A stretch of DNA of 64,000 nt, from positions 1-64,000 of the forward strand of contig JAUJYZ010000439.1 of NCBI GenBank assembly GCA_033675265.1. Reading direction: 5' to 3'. The notes beneath the pieces were generated by a model. That model did no database searches. It saw only the letters and a program-made list of their open reading frames with translations, and had not been told where the DNA came from. Positions within the stretch are counted from its first letter, which is position 1, and the number at the start of each line of letters is the position of its first letter. Both the position numbers and the translations under genes were made by a program. Source of the stretch: Actinostola sp. cb2023 (Eukaryota > Cnidaria > Anthozoa > Actiniaria > Actinostolidae). Shown here piece after piece: positions 11,514-20,534 of the stretch.

Positions 11514-11588
11514 TGTTGGGCTCCCTATGCACACAGGAAGCCCAACATAATACGCTACCAAGGACGCGCGCGCTCTACCACAGAAAAC
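11514..11588. mobile_element. Left part of a CACAGG-family copy interrupted by the next element
   Basis: TTGGGCTCCCTATG, CACAGGAAGCCCAACATA and GCGCGCTCTACCACAG are internal boxes of the CACAGG family. The copy resumes at 14788 (AGAAAACCCATAAAA) and ends with GGGCTGCCTGTG at 14865. It is therefore the host of the copy at 11589-14787. Confidence 0.75.
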
Positions 11589-12056
11589 CACAGGCAGCCC
11601 AACCGTTCCTTTTGAGGCTACTAAATAATGAAATAAAATGATATTTGCGTCTTTTTTTGATGGGTTTCCTGTGGTAGAGCGCGCGCGTGCGCATTTATAT
11701 GTTGGGTTCCCTGTGTTGAGTAACATATAATGTTGGGATCCCTGTGTACCTCCTGCGGGACGCGCCCGTGGCAAATGTGTATATTGAAAGGGACTCTCCA
11801 GTGGAAAACACATTAATGCTTATTTTGTGAATAAAAGGGTCAGGATTTCGAAAATTGAACTGAAATTGACGTAAAATTAATTCCTAGCCCGATAAAGCGA
11901 AAATTAAAATTTTCGTTTGGGTACCCTGTGGTGCAGTGACGTAGCCGATGACGTCAGTTCGTCGTACTTGTGTTCAGTGGATCGAAGACGAAGGTGATCG
12001 AAGACGGGTCGAAGACGAAGGTTTTCTCAACTGTTTTCTCTGTTTCAGTAAAAAAT

Positions 12057-12445
12057 ATGGCGCTACCTTTCCAGTTTGAACCCGAATATGAAAGCGATGA
12101 GACTCAGGAGAATGATAACAACTCTCCAAGCAGTGAATCCGAAAATGAGATTGGGGAAAATCGCATGATTTCAAGCACTTGGTGTAGTTGTACTAATTAT
12201 CAAGTCATGGAATCGCATGAAATGTGTGTTTGCTGTCAGGAATTAAACTCAGTGTTGTGCATAATATTGGAAGGTTCGTCCTTTATTTCAAAATTTGACA
12301 TTGACATTTTTCTTTTCAAGAGAGATGACTATAGTAACTTTTAAATTATTATGTTTAATTTTGTTTCAAGATGAAGTTTGTATTACAGAACATAATAGCT
12401 TCCGCCATGTTTGTTTAAATCGTGACGTTTTATGGACAGCTCCTG
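12057..12445 (+). pseudogene. P2X7 C-terminal-like zinc-domain fragment
   Basis: Exon 1 (12057-12273) starts MALPFQFEPEYESDE and runs through a Ser/Glu/Asn-rich linker to CSCTNYQVMESHEMCVCC. A GT at 12274 and an acceptor TTTCAAG at 12370 join it in phase to exon 2, DEVCITEHNSFRHVCLNRDV. The order of Cys-rich motif, CIT box, then F..VCL..VL is that of the cytoplasmic C-terminal domain of P2X7 receptors, a domain also common in stand-alone invertebrate proteins. The domain stops after VLWTA, where sequence antisense to the THAP gene begins, so the second half (the aromatic/Arg-rich part) is missing. One motif cysteine reads as Tyr (CTNY). No channel segments are present, so it is not a receptor. 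Whether it is expressed is unknown. Confidence 0.6.
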
Positions 12446-12689
12446 CATTCCTGGTTCTTCCTAGTAACCTTTGCTTTAAATCGTGGCTTTCATCAAAGCA
12501 AGAAGACAAGAAGTGCTTGGAGCAGAGATGGGATTTTGAGGGAAGCTTTTCCTTGGGGCGACCTGTGAGATGTATCCATTGTTTACGTAACTTTAGCTTG
12601 TTTTTGCCCGTCGTTATTACATGGAAAGATATTCCGAATTCTTTCTTTTCCGAGTGACTGGAACACCCAAAGGCAACACAATGAGGCAT
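12366..12689 (-). CDS. THAP zinc-finger protein fragment
   Basis: 107 codons from ATG at 12687-12689. The THAP C2CH signature is complete: Cys4 and Cys9 (MPHCVAFGC), Trp38, Pro50, then Cys56-x2-His59 (LCSKHF). A basic DLKQRLLG segment follows, as in transposon-encoded THAP proteins. After about residue 85 (NAGAV) the frame continues only through antisense of the P2X7-like exon, so the true domain probably ended or spliced there. THAP domains bind DNA and occur in host transcription factors and in P/Kolobok transposases. The location inside inverted ends makes a transposon origin likely. It is transcribed toward, and partly overlaps, the P2X7-like fragment. Confidence 0.75.
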   Translation of the reverse strand: MPHCVAFGCSSHSEKKEFGISFHVITTGKNKLKLRKQWIHLTGRPKEKLPSKSHLCSKHFLSSCFDESHDLKQRLLGRTRNAGAVHKTSRFKQTWRKLLCSVIQTSS

Positions 12690-14946
12690 AGTCGTTAATG
12701 TTATAATAATAACGAACTATCGTCTTTTTTCAACACTAATAATAATTTACTATGTTCGTGCCAAAATCTGTTAAAATAACAAGTACGACGAACTGACGTC
12801 ATCGGCTACGTCACTGCACCACAGGGTACCCAAACGAAAATTTTAATTTTCGCTTTATCGGGCTAGGAATTAATTTTACGTCAAATTCAGTTCAATTTTC
12901 GAAATCCTGACCCTTTTATTCACAAAATAAGCATTAATGTGTTTTCCACTGGAGAGTCCCTTTAAACAAGGTATGAAACTCCAGTCACGTGATGGCCTGA
13001 TGCGCCGCATGTATGTGGTGCACTTGAGCCGAAGTCGTCGTACGCTACAGGCCCGTGGGGGGTACCCAGGGTGAAGTCGTTATTTTGTCGCTAATGGCGG
13101 GGCGTGGAAGAGAAGTTCATTTCAAGAAAGACTGATTTTTTCGGTGTAAACGTTAGGATTCTATTCCCTATTCATGGTAAGTTTAGAAGTTCACAATTCA
13201 TGTCAACTTTAAGTAAATTTAGAAGAGATTTGACGGTTTTAAAGTAGTCCTTTTTCATTTTGAATGGTGGAGAAAGTTTGGATGTGTTGTGCTCGACACG
13301 TGTGCCTAGTTTCGTTGAAAAGTAAGCTGAACTAAAAGTATTTTTGTCAAGGTTTTTACGTAGTATTTGCTCTAAATGTTCTCTAATAAAAGGACTTGCC
13401 TATACTAGGGCAGAAGGGCTGCTTATACTCCTCAACAAATCAGTTTTTTTCATAAATTATGCAGAACTGATTTGACTTGTGTCAGTTGTCAGTGATCGAA
13501 ATACACTTCAACAAGGAACCTCTTTCAACTGACTGATGGTACTTTATCTGTTTAAACGTTTTGACTGTCTCATCTAGAAAGTGTTTGACGTAATTTTGCA
13601 CTTTACTTATAGTTCTTCTGACACAAGGGAACGCCAACACAGCATAAACCATCTGAAGCAAACAAAACGATAGACGAACTCAAATTCACTGACATCGAAG
13701 GAGACATGAATGGCGATGGACTCGTGAAGCAGTTGAAGCTGCCGTGAACTAAGATATTAACAGTTGTTCGTTATTGTCATTGAAATAGCACAACACATTT
13801 AGCAAATAAGCGTACTATCATCTGAGAGAAACACAGAGTAAGTTTTACCGTATTTTTCGTAAGAACGTATTAAAGTAAGCTTATCGCTTCCAACTGTGAT
13901 GTTTGTTATTCATTCACAACTTGTCGATTGTGTATAATATTTATTTAATTGTTGTATTCAGCTATTACTGATCAATATAGTGAATAAATTGTACAGAAAG
14001 AACGGCGAAAACAGTGTGTAAAATGCTAGTAAACTTATTGTTGAAATAAATACGTCTGTTTGTCATTTTGTGTACAAGTACTGATAGCAAATGTGTTGTG
14101 CAGTACTAAATATTGAGACTATTCAGCATTTATAAAACACAATGCGTCAATTTTGAAGATTTTAATCGATAAAAATCAAAATACAATACAAATACTTTAC
14201 AGAAGTCAAAACAGAAAGCAAATAAAGTATATTGTAGATGTTTTGATTTATGTTTAGTGAACATATAAATATTAAAACTTGCCAAAAAGAGCATAGTTTA
14301 GATTTGCCGAGCGCTTGTCGATGTCCTCTCGAAGGTAAAATCCGACTGTTTCACGGAAAAGTGCACCACATACATGCGGCACACATCGGGCCATCACGCT
14401 CAAAATTTCAAAAATTAGTTTCTCAGCGTACGTTGAAGTTAGACGACTGACACTTATAAGGTGTTTCGAGAATACGGTAAAGATTAGTTATTCGAAGAAA
14501 AATTGAATGTTCACATCACAATGACAAAATTAGGAGCAAAAACGTATTTGTCACGTGACCGAGTTTCATACCTTGTTTCGACCTTGTTTCAATATACACA
14601 TTTGCTGCGGATGGGTCCCGCAGGAGGTACACAGGGATCCCATCATTATATGTTACTCAACACAGGGAACCCAACATATAAATGCGCACGCGCGCGCTCT
14701 GCCACAGGAAACCCATCAAAAAAAGACGCAAATATCATTTTATTTCATTATTTAGTAGCCTCAAAAGGAATGGTTGGGCTGCCTGTGAGAAAACCCATAA
14801 AAAAACGCCAATATCTTTTTATTTATTATTTAGTAGCCTCAGAAGTAATGGTTGGGCTGCCTGTGCACAACACTTGCGGGACGCAAACAGTGCACAGGGA
14901 GCCCAACATAATACGTATTGAGCTCGCGCGCTCTTCCACAGGAAAC

Positions 14947-15520
14947 CACAGGCAGCCCAACCATTGTTTTTGAGGCTATTTATAATTATTAAAAATATAT
15001 ATTTGCAAGCGCGCGTCTTTTTTTGATGGGTTTCCTGTGGTAGAGCGCGCGCGCGCGCGCGATACGTATTATATTGCTATTATATTGGGTTCCCTGTGCA
15101 TAGAAATGTATATGTTGGGATCCCTGTGTGCGTCCTGCGGGACGCGCCCAATAGAGAGATTTAGCAAACACGACGCGACGTGAAAGAGGACGGCGCGCGC
15201 GCTGACGAATAACTGTGAAAACGACCGTTGGCGTCCTCAACGTCATGAAGAGGACGTGAAAACAAGTGAAATGGCGTCGTGAACTTGACGTCGCGACGTT
15301 GTCACGGTAGTCACGCAATGCCAAATGTGATATATTCGTCATCTAACGTCGTGTTCTCACGTCGCGTCGTGTTTGCTAAAACTCTCTAATGAACCCAACA
15401 TATCTACGTATTATATATTGATCGCGCGCGCGCTCTACCACAGGAAACCCATAAAAAGACGCAAATATCATTTTATTTCCTTATTTAGTAGCCTCAAAAG
15501 GAATGGTTGGGCTGCCTGTG
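14947..15520. mobile_element. CACAGG-family short copy, inserted in another copy
   Basis: CACAGGCAGCCCAACC start and GGCTGCCTGTG end with AGGAAAC duplicated on both sides (14940-14946 and 15521-15527). The flanking sequence is the CCACAGGAAACCC box of another copy of the same family, whose right end is at 15608. It is interrupted by a TA-flanked element at 15152-15388. Confidence 0.85.
15152..15388. mobile_element. TA-flanked miniature inverted-repeat element
   Basis: Ends TAGAGAGATTTAGCAAACAC and GTGTTTGCTAAAACTCTCTA form inverted repeats of about 32 bp that continue into CGACGCGACGTGA/TCACGTCGCGTCG. TA at both ends fits a Tc1/mariner-type insertion. It splits CGCGCCCAA from its CACAGG-family continuation. 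Confidence 0.8.
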
Positions 15521-15863
15521 AGGAAACCCTTAAAAAAAGACGCGCGCAAACAAATATTTATTATTTAGTATCCTCAGAAGCAATGGTTGGGCACTTGGGC
15601 TGCCTGTGGAGAAATCAGTGAAATACTCCAAAACAGAGATCTTGACACAGGCAGCCCAACCATTCCTTTTGAGGCTACTAAATAATTCAATAAAATGATA
15701 TTTGCGTCTTTTTTGATGGGTTTCCTGTGGTAGAGCGCGCGCAATACGTAAGGTTGGGTTTCCTGTGCATAAACATGTATTATGTTGGGCTTCCTGTGTG
15801 CGTCCTGCGGGACGCGCCCGCAGCAATGTACATAGTGAAACGAGTGAAACTACCTTGTTTCAA

Positions 15864-16074
15864 TAGAGTCGTTTTCGTATGAGTGGGAAACCTACGGTAC
15901 GGAGTTACGGTCACGGTACGGAATCGAACACATTGTATTCAACCAATCGCAGCGCGCGTAATCATCGCTCAACCAATCAGAATGCTTGGATACGGCAAGA
16001 TGATGGCGCGATACCGTCACGGTACGGCACGAACCGTACCGTAACTACTTCCCACTCATACGAAAACGACTCTA
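15864..16074. mobile_element. TA-flanked miniature element, TAGAGTCGTTTTCG family, copy 1
   Basis: Ends TAGAGTCGTTTTCGTATGAG and CTCATACGAAAACGACTCTA, about 28-bp inverted repeats. The interior has ACGGTACGGAGTTACGG inverted pairs and two CAACCAATC boxes. A second copy lies at 42085-42285. Confidence 0.85.
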
Positions 16075-16189
16075 TACACATGTACTGTACTGCGGGACGC
16101 GCGGGATACGCACAGGGAGCCCAATATTATACGTTTCTCAACACAGGGAACCCAACATATCTACGTATTATATATATTGCGCGCGAGCC

Positions 16190-16623
16190 GGGGTTGTAAT
16201 ACGTATTCCATATATGGTATGAGCGTATAGCGGCCCCTAACAAGCGAATAGAAATTAAGCACTTAACAAGCGAATGGCGACCCATTTTTTTATTTCCTAG
16301 GATTGGCTTAAAATATTTTTTCATCCGATTGTTAAAAACTTCTTGACCTTTTAAAACTTTATATCAAATCTGAAACTCGAAACATCAAATTAATCACTTT
16401 ATAGTCTGCCCCATCCCTAACCCTAACCCTAACCCTCCGCTTTAACGCACTTGACCATGAGGGATTACGCTGCCAAACTCTGCATTTTTTCTAGCTTTTG
16501 AAAATATTTTGCATTGCAAATACCTATTAACCAAATTCCGCTATTCGTTTGTTTATATGCTTGTTAGGGGCCGCTATTCGGTTGCACGCTTTTACCATAT
16601 ATGGAATACGTATTACAACCCCA
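16190..16623. mobile_element. Miniature element with GGGGTTGTAATACG ends and a short TAACCC run
   Basis: Inverted ends GGGGTTGTAATACGTATTCC and GGAATACGTATTACAACCCC extend through ATATATGGTA, and then GCGGCCCCTAACAAGC. The middle has three AACCCTAACCCT-type repeats (about 16416-16436), too few for a telomere. It interrupts the CACAGG-family copy. Confidence 0.8.
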
Positions 16624-16786
16624 TCTGGAGCGCGCGCTCTACCACAGGAAACCCATCAAAAAAGACGCAAATATCATTTTATTGAATTATTTAGTAGCCT
16701 CAAAAGGAATGGTTGGACTGCCTGTGGTCTTGGTTGTTCAAATAGTCCTCGCTCATAAATCATGTCAACATAGTTACAACAACAAC

Positions 16787-16893
16787 TTTATTACCATACA
16801 AATAGTCTAATAATAATAATAATAACTTTATTACCATACAAATAGTCTAATAATAATAATAATAATAACTTTATTACCATACAAATAGTCTAG
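16787..16893 (-). promoter_or_regulatory. Possible P450 polyadenylation signals within a short tandem repeat
   Basis: About 2.7 copies of a 41-46-bp repeat (AATAATAATAACTTTATTACC). Read on the minus strand each contains AATAAA (for example complement of 16787-16792), 140-250 nt downstream of the P450 stop. Cleavage site not determinable. Confidence 0.4.
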
Positions 16894-17032
16894 TGCTTTA
16901 GTTAATGCTCATATCGTTCTAAGAACGTGAAAAATAGTCAAGCATGCAAAAAAACTGAGATATTTCAGCTTCAGTTCTTACCGAAGTTACTTTTATCATT
17001 TCTACGGAAAAACTAGAAACGAACACATCAAA

Positions 17033-18523
17033 CTAGTTTCGCTTTAACACACGAACCATGTATGGTTTGGGGTGCAACACAGCGCCATTTACTCCCTCCA
17101 AGGATGGAAGGTCACTCCCTGGCGGATTCTCAAACTTAAATTGCTGCAAGATTCGACAAAGAAACAAGAACAACTCAGAACGAGCCAACACCTCCCCAAG
17201 ACATACGCGCGGGCCTGCACCAAACGGTAGGAACGTGCCACCAACGGGAGCTACAAATTTCCCAGACTCATCCAAAAATCGATCCACGCTGAATGTGAAA
17301 GGATCCTTCCAGATGGCAGGGTCATGGTGGAGTGACCACGTGTTTGCAATCACACGTGTATCCTTGGGGATGTTGTATCCTTCCAGTACTACATCAACGG
17401 TCGTCCTATGAGGAATTGCAATGGGGGCAAGATTGGCCATGCGGAGAGATTCAGTAGTGAACGCCTCAAGTACGGGTAGATGTTTCTTCATGGCTAGAGT
17501 GGGGAAGTCATCCTTGCCAATGAGGTCGACGATTTCTTGGTGAAGGCGCTCTTGAATATCTGGATTATGTATCAGATAGGCTAACGCCCAGCTAAGAGTG
17601 GTGGAGGTTGTTTCAGAACCAGCTGTAAACAGCGTAGCCATCCCGCCCGTTATGAGGATGGGATCTTCAAGGTGTTCAATGTTGACGCTGTCTTCTCTCT
17701 CGGCCTCTTGTTTGGTGTACAACAGAGCATCAGTGTAATCTCGAATGGTTTCTCCGTCAAAGCTTTCCTTGTGTCGCTGATACTTCTCTTGTAGGATATC
17801 GTATCGCTCCTTGAGCAGCCTGCGACCCTTTATCCTTTTCTCTTGTTCTGGTAGGAAGTAATTAAGGATTGGGTAGGCATCTTGAAGCGAAATACCAAAC
17901 GTGATACTTGTGATTCCATTGTTTACATCGAATATCTGGAGGAATTCGGGGTCGTCGATCTCATATCGTTCACCAGTCAGCTTGGTACATATGATATTCG
18001 TCACGGCTATGTTGAATTCCATTGACATGTCAATAGACTTTCCATCTTGCAAAGCAGCTCTCTTGCAAAGCTCGTTAACTTCTTTGCTGATAACTTCCTG
18101 CAAGCGACCCTCTCCGTATACTTTGATGGCTGAGTGACTGAGTTTTCGATAGAGCTTCCATCTTGGTCCATAGTCCATTATGGGTACGCCTTGGCCTAGA
18201 GAACGATCTCGCTTCTTAGTTCCTGTACTTAGAAGTTGTTGTGGTCGACCAGCAAACGCCTTAGGATTCCTCACAAGAGCCTCTTTGATGAATTCTCCAC
18301 TAATCACTACCATGAGCTGGTGAGCAACGTACAAACGGTAGATCTTTCCATACTTTTCTTCCAGCTTTGTCAAGCTCAGGTGCAGATCTTTGCTCAGAAG
18401 GTTCATGTTGCCAATCAGAGGCCATGGTTTGGGACCAGGAGGCAAATTATGGCCTGCAAACTCCAAGAAGAAGTGGTAAATCAAAGCGAGAGTTACAGCA
18501 ACAGCAATGAGCTCCACAATCAT
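17033..18523 (-). CDS. Cytochrome P450, CYP2 clan (CYP17/CYP1-like), single exon
   Basis: Haem-thiolate monooxygenase of 496 residues, a normal length, starting at the first ATG (18521-18523). The open frame extends 14 codons upstream without a Met. Residues 1-20 form a hydrophobic ER anchor (MIVELIAVAVTLALIY), followed by the proline hinge LPPGPKPWPLIGN at 27-39. Landmarks: C-helix WKLYR (122-126), I-helix oxygen-activation motif AGSETT (301-306), K-helix ESLR (358-361), FSVDRF (411-416), and the haem loop FGAGPRVCLG with Cys441. All catalytic residues are present and no frameshift is seen. The motifs fit the CYP2 clan, where steroid 17-hydroxylase-like and CYP1-like proteins fall; the substrate cannot be inferred. 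The gene is intronless, unusual for this clan, and divergent from CTF8. Confidence 0.93.
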   Translation of the reverse strand: MIVELIAVAVTLALIYHFFLEFAGHNLPPGPKPWPLIGNMNLLSKDLHLSLTKLEEKYGKIYRLYVAHQLMVVISGEFIKEALVRNPKAFAGRPQQLLSTGTKKRDRSLGQGVPIMDYGPRWKLYRKLSHSAIKVYGEGRLQEVISKEVNELCKRAALQDGKSIDMSMEFNIAVTNIICTKLTGERYEIDDPEFLQIFDVNNGITSITFGISLQDAYPILNYFLPEQEKRIKGRRLLKERYDILQEKYQRHKESFDGETIRDYTDALLYTKQEAEREDSVNIEHLEDPILITGGMATLFTAGSETTSTTLSWALAYLIHNPDIQERLHQEIVDLIGKDDFPTLAMKKHLPVLEAFTTESLRMANLAPIAIPHRTTVDVVLEGYNIPKDTRVIANTWSLHHDPAIWKDPFTFSVDRFLDESGKFVAPVGGTFLPFGAGPRVCLGEVLARSELFLFLCRILQQFKFENPPGSDLPSLEGVNGAVLHPKPYMVRVLKRN

Positions 18524-18829
18524 CTTTAGGACGGTGGTGTCTGAGGCTTGTACAAGCTCTTGCACAAGAGGTCACGGATGACGTCAGGTTACGTACACTT
18601 GAAATGATAGTCTCCTTCGCAGGAAAAATTGACGAGGATTAATAAAGGGACAGCGAAGCGTGCTATGCAAATCACGATCGTTTATATCTTTATAGATAAA
18701 CTTTTTATCAGAAAAGTGATCTATGTTTCGGTTAGATGTTTGCGAACTGTCTTGGAATTCAAAAATGGCTCAAGGAATTATTGGCTACAAATAATTGGCG
18801 AAGTAACTAAAACTTATTAGTCGTTGGTC

Positions 18830-20047
18830 TACTATTCTTCCCAGTAAACTGCGACACTATCGATTTTGAAACGCCGCTCGTGCCAATTGGAATGTAGTCA
18901 CGTGATGCACTTTTTTGTACCTCGTGATCACTTGTTGACGTACTTCGGTCCGTCATATCTCCCCTCCCGCCCTGGTCATGATTGTATCTAGAAAAGGACG
19001 AAGTTGAAAACAAGAAAAGCTAAATCCCCCACATATATCAAGCAAGCTCTTTAGCCTTAGAAAAACATCTACGGCGACATGCAAGGCACACTGAAAATTG
19101 CTTTCTCCCGGGCCCCGGTCCTCATCAAAGATCAAATGATCAGTCATCGTGCCAATATTAATATCGCAAAATATCTTGTCAATTTCAGGCGTGGGAGCCA
19201 TCCGTTTTGATTGGTTGATGAAGAAAGCAAGCCTAATTAATTAGTAGTGTTACTAACGCGACCTTTCTATAAACTTGAGTTTTTCCACTATAGAAAATAC
19301 ACGTGCAACAAACTGGTGTAGTAATTTTACTGTGGTTATTTAATGAATTCTTGCCCAACGTTTCCGACCAAATCAAACTCTAGCTTGCTTATAAACCTCG
19401 TTACAAACGCATCACGTGGTGCCAAAAACTTGTTCACGTGGTACAAAATTCACATCACGTGGTTACAAACACAGACGCTACGAACGCGGTAAAAAGCAAG
19501 CTAGAGTTTGATTTGGTCGGAAACGTTGGGCAAGAATTCATTAAATAACCACAGTAAAATTACTACACCAGTTTGTTGCACGTGTATTTTCTATACGGGA
19601 AAAGCTCAAGTTTATAGAAAGGTCGCGTTAGTAACACTACTAATTAATTAGGCTTGCTTTCTTCATCAACCAATCAAAACGGATGGTTCCCACGCCTGAA
19701 ATTGACAAGATATTTTGCGATCTTAATATCGGCACGATGATCATTTGATCTTTGAGGACCGGGGCCCAGGAGAAAGCAATTTTCAGTGTGCCTTGCATGT
19801 CGCCGTAGATGTTTTTCTAAGGCTAAAGAGCTTGCTTGATATATGTGGGGAATTTAGCTTTTCTTGTTTTCAACTTCGTCCTTTTCTAGATACAATCATG
19901 ACCAGGGCGGGAGGAGAGATATGACGGATCGAAGTACGTCCACAAGTGATCACGAGGTACAAAAAAGTGCATCACGTGACTACATTCCAATTGGCACGAG
20001 CGGCGTTTCAAAATCGATAGTGTCGCAGTTTACTGGGAAGAATAGTA
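18830..20047. mobile_element. TA-ended palindromic element with about 550-bp arms
   Basis: From TACTATTCTTCCCAGTAAAC (18830) the left arm to about 19390 is repeated in reverse complement from about 19497 to 20047. Only a few indels or substitutions separate the arms (for example GTTGACG vs GTGGACG). The roughly 105-bp spacer is unique and carries several CACGTG boxes. It starts 306 bp upstream of the P450 ATG. The short open frames starting MFSTSSFSRYN are coincidental. Confidence 0.88.
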
Positions 20048-20329
20048 CCTGTGGTACATTTATACAGGAGATTTCCAGGACTAATTAGTATTAATATTAT
20101 TATTATTATTATTATTATTAACAACAACAACAATAAAAATAATAATATTAAATAATTTTAAATGATAATAATTGCTGTGAGCCATCATGCGAACAATACA
20201 AATCTTATTATCAATTTTTCTTTTTTTTCTTGTTATTTTGTATGGTGGAAGTTTTTTTTGTAAATAAATACTCCTTTGTTTTTGTGATATGGGGTTCCTG
20301 TGGTTAGCAGGCAGAAAATGACTCGATTG
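20048..20329. other. Intergenic, AT-rich, (ATT)n tract
   Basis: Holds a TTA/ATT trinucleotide run (20093-20150) and poly(T) stretches. No gene. Confidence 0.6.
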
Positions 20330-20534
20330 TTTGGATCACCAATCAGCTGAGTTAATGTTTCGATAACCAATCAGAGTTAAGGATGTTTGGATAACCAATC
20401 AGAGTTAAGGATGTTTGGAAAACCAATCAGAGTTAATGTTTGGATAACCAATCAGAGTTAATGTTTGGATAACCAATCAGAGTTAAGGATGTTTGGATAA
20501 CCAATCAGAGTTAAGGATGTTTGGATAACCAACT
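20330..20534. promoter_or_regulatory. Tandem CCAAT-box array (25-28 bp units)
   Basis: Seven CCAATCAG boxes plus one degenerate unit, in repeats of the form TTTGGATAACCAATCAGAG with or without TTAAGGA. CCAATCAG is the NF-Y recognition core. The array lies between the divergent P450 and CTF8 genes, 1.8 kb and 0.8 kb from their respective start codons. It could be an ordinary minisatellite, and regulatory use is inference. Confidence 0.5.

Larger units (their letters stand above)
11787..12963. mobile_element. DNA transposon with about 180-bp inverted ends carrying P2X7-like and THAP fragments
   Basis: Ends AAAGGGACTCTCCAGTGG and CCACTGGAGAGTCCCTTT. The inverted match continues for about 180 bp to TCGTCGTACTTGT (left, about 11974) and ACAAGTACGACGA (right, about 12780). 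The uninterrupted form of the host sequence is visible near 40170 (GTATATTGAAACAAGG). Comparison suggests a target around TTGAAA/TTTAAA, but the exact duplication is ambiguous. THAP domains are found in P and Kolobok transposases. No catalytic transposase domain is present here. Confidence 0.85.
11589..14787. mobile_element. CACAGG-family transposon, long copy 1, with a THAP/P2X7 element inside
   Basis: Begins CACAGGCAGCCCAACC and ends GGTTGGGCTGCCTGTG, flanked by AGAAAAC on both sides (11582-11588 and 14788-14794), a 7-bp target duplication. The terminal 200 bp are inverted copies with the boxes TTTGAGGCTACTAAATAAT, TTTGATGGGTTTCC, GGTAGAGCGCGCGC and CCTGCGGGACGCGCCC. Minus the nested 1.18 kb element it is about 2.0 kb, matching the second long copy at 39985-42017, to which it is inverted. 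The roughly 1.6 kb core (12964-14600) lies between inverted GGTATGAAACTC / GAGTTTCATACC motifs and shows no gene. No transposase seen. Confidence 0.85.
15646..16726. mobile_element. CACAGG-family copy carrying two nested miniature elements
   Basis: Left end CACAGGCAGCCCAACC, right end GGTTGGACTGCCTGTG. Flanks ATCTTGA and GTCTTGG match at 5 of 7 positions, consistent with an eroded 7-bp duplication. The middle is interrupted at 15864-16074 and 16190-16623. Confidence 0.7.

Noticed and set aside
16416..16436. TAACCCTAACCCTAACCCT run as an interstitial telomere
   Set aside because: Only about three units inside a miniature transposon.
18521..18565. P450 start 14 codons upstream of the chosen ATG
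   Set aside because: The upstream codon at 18563-18565 is GTG, not ATG; the hydrophobic anchor begins right at the ATG at 18523.
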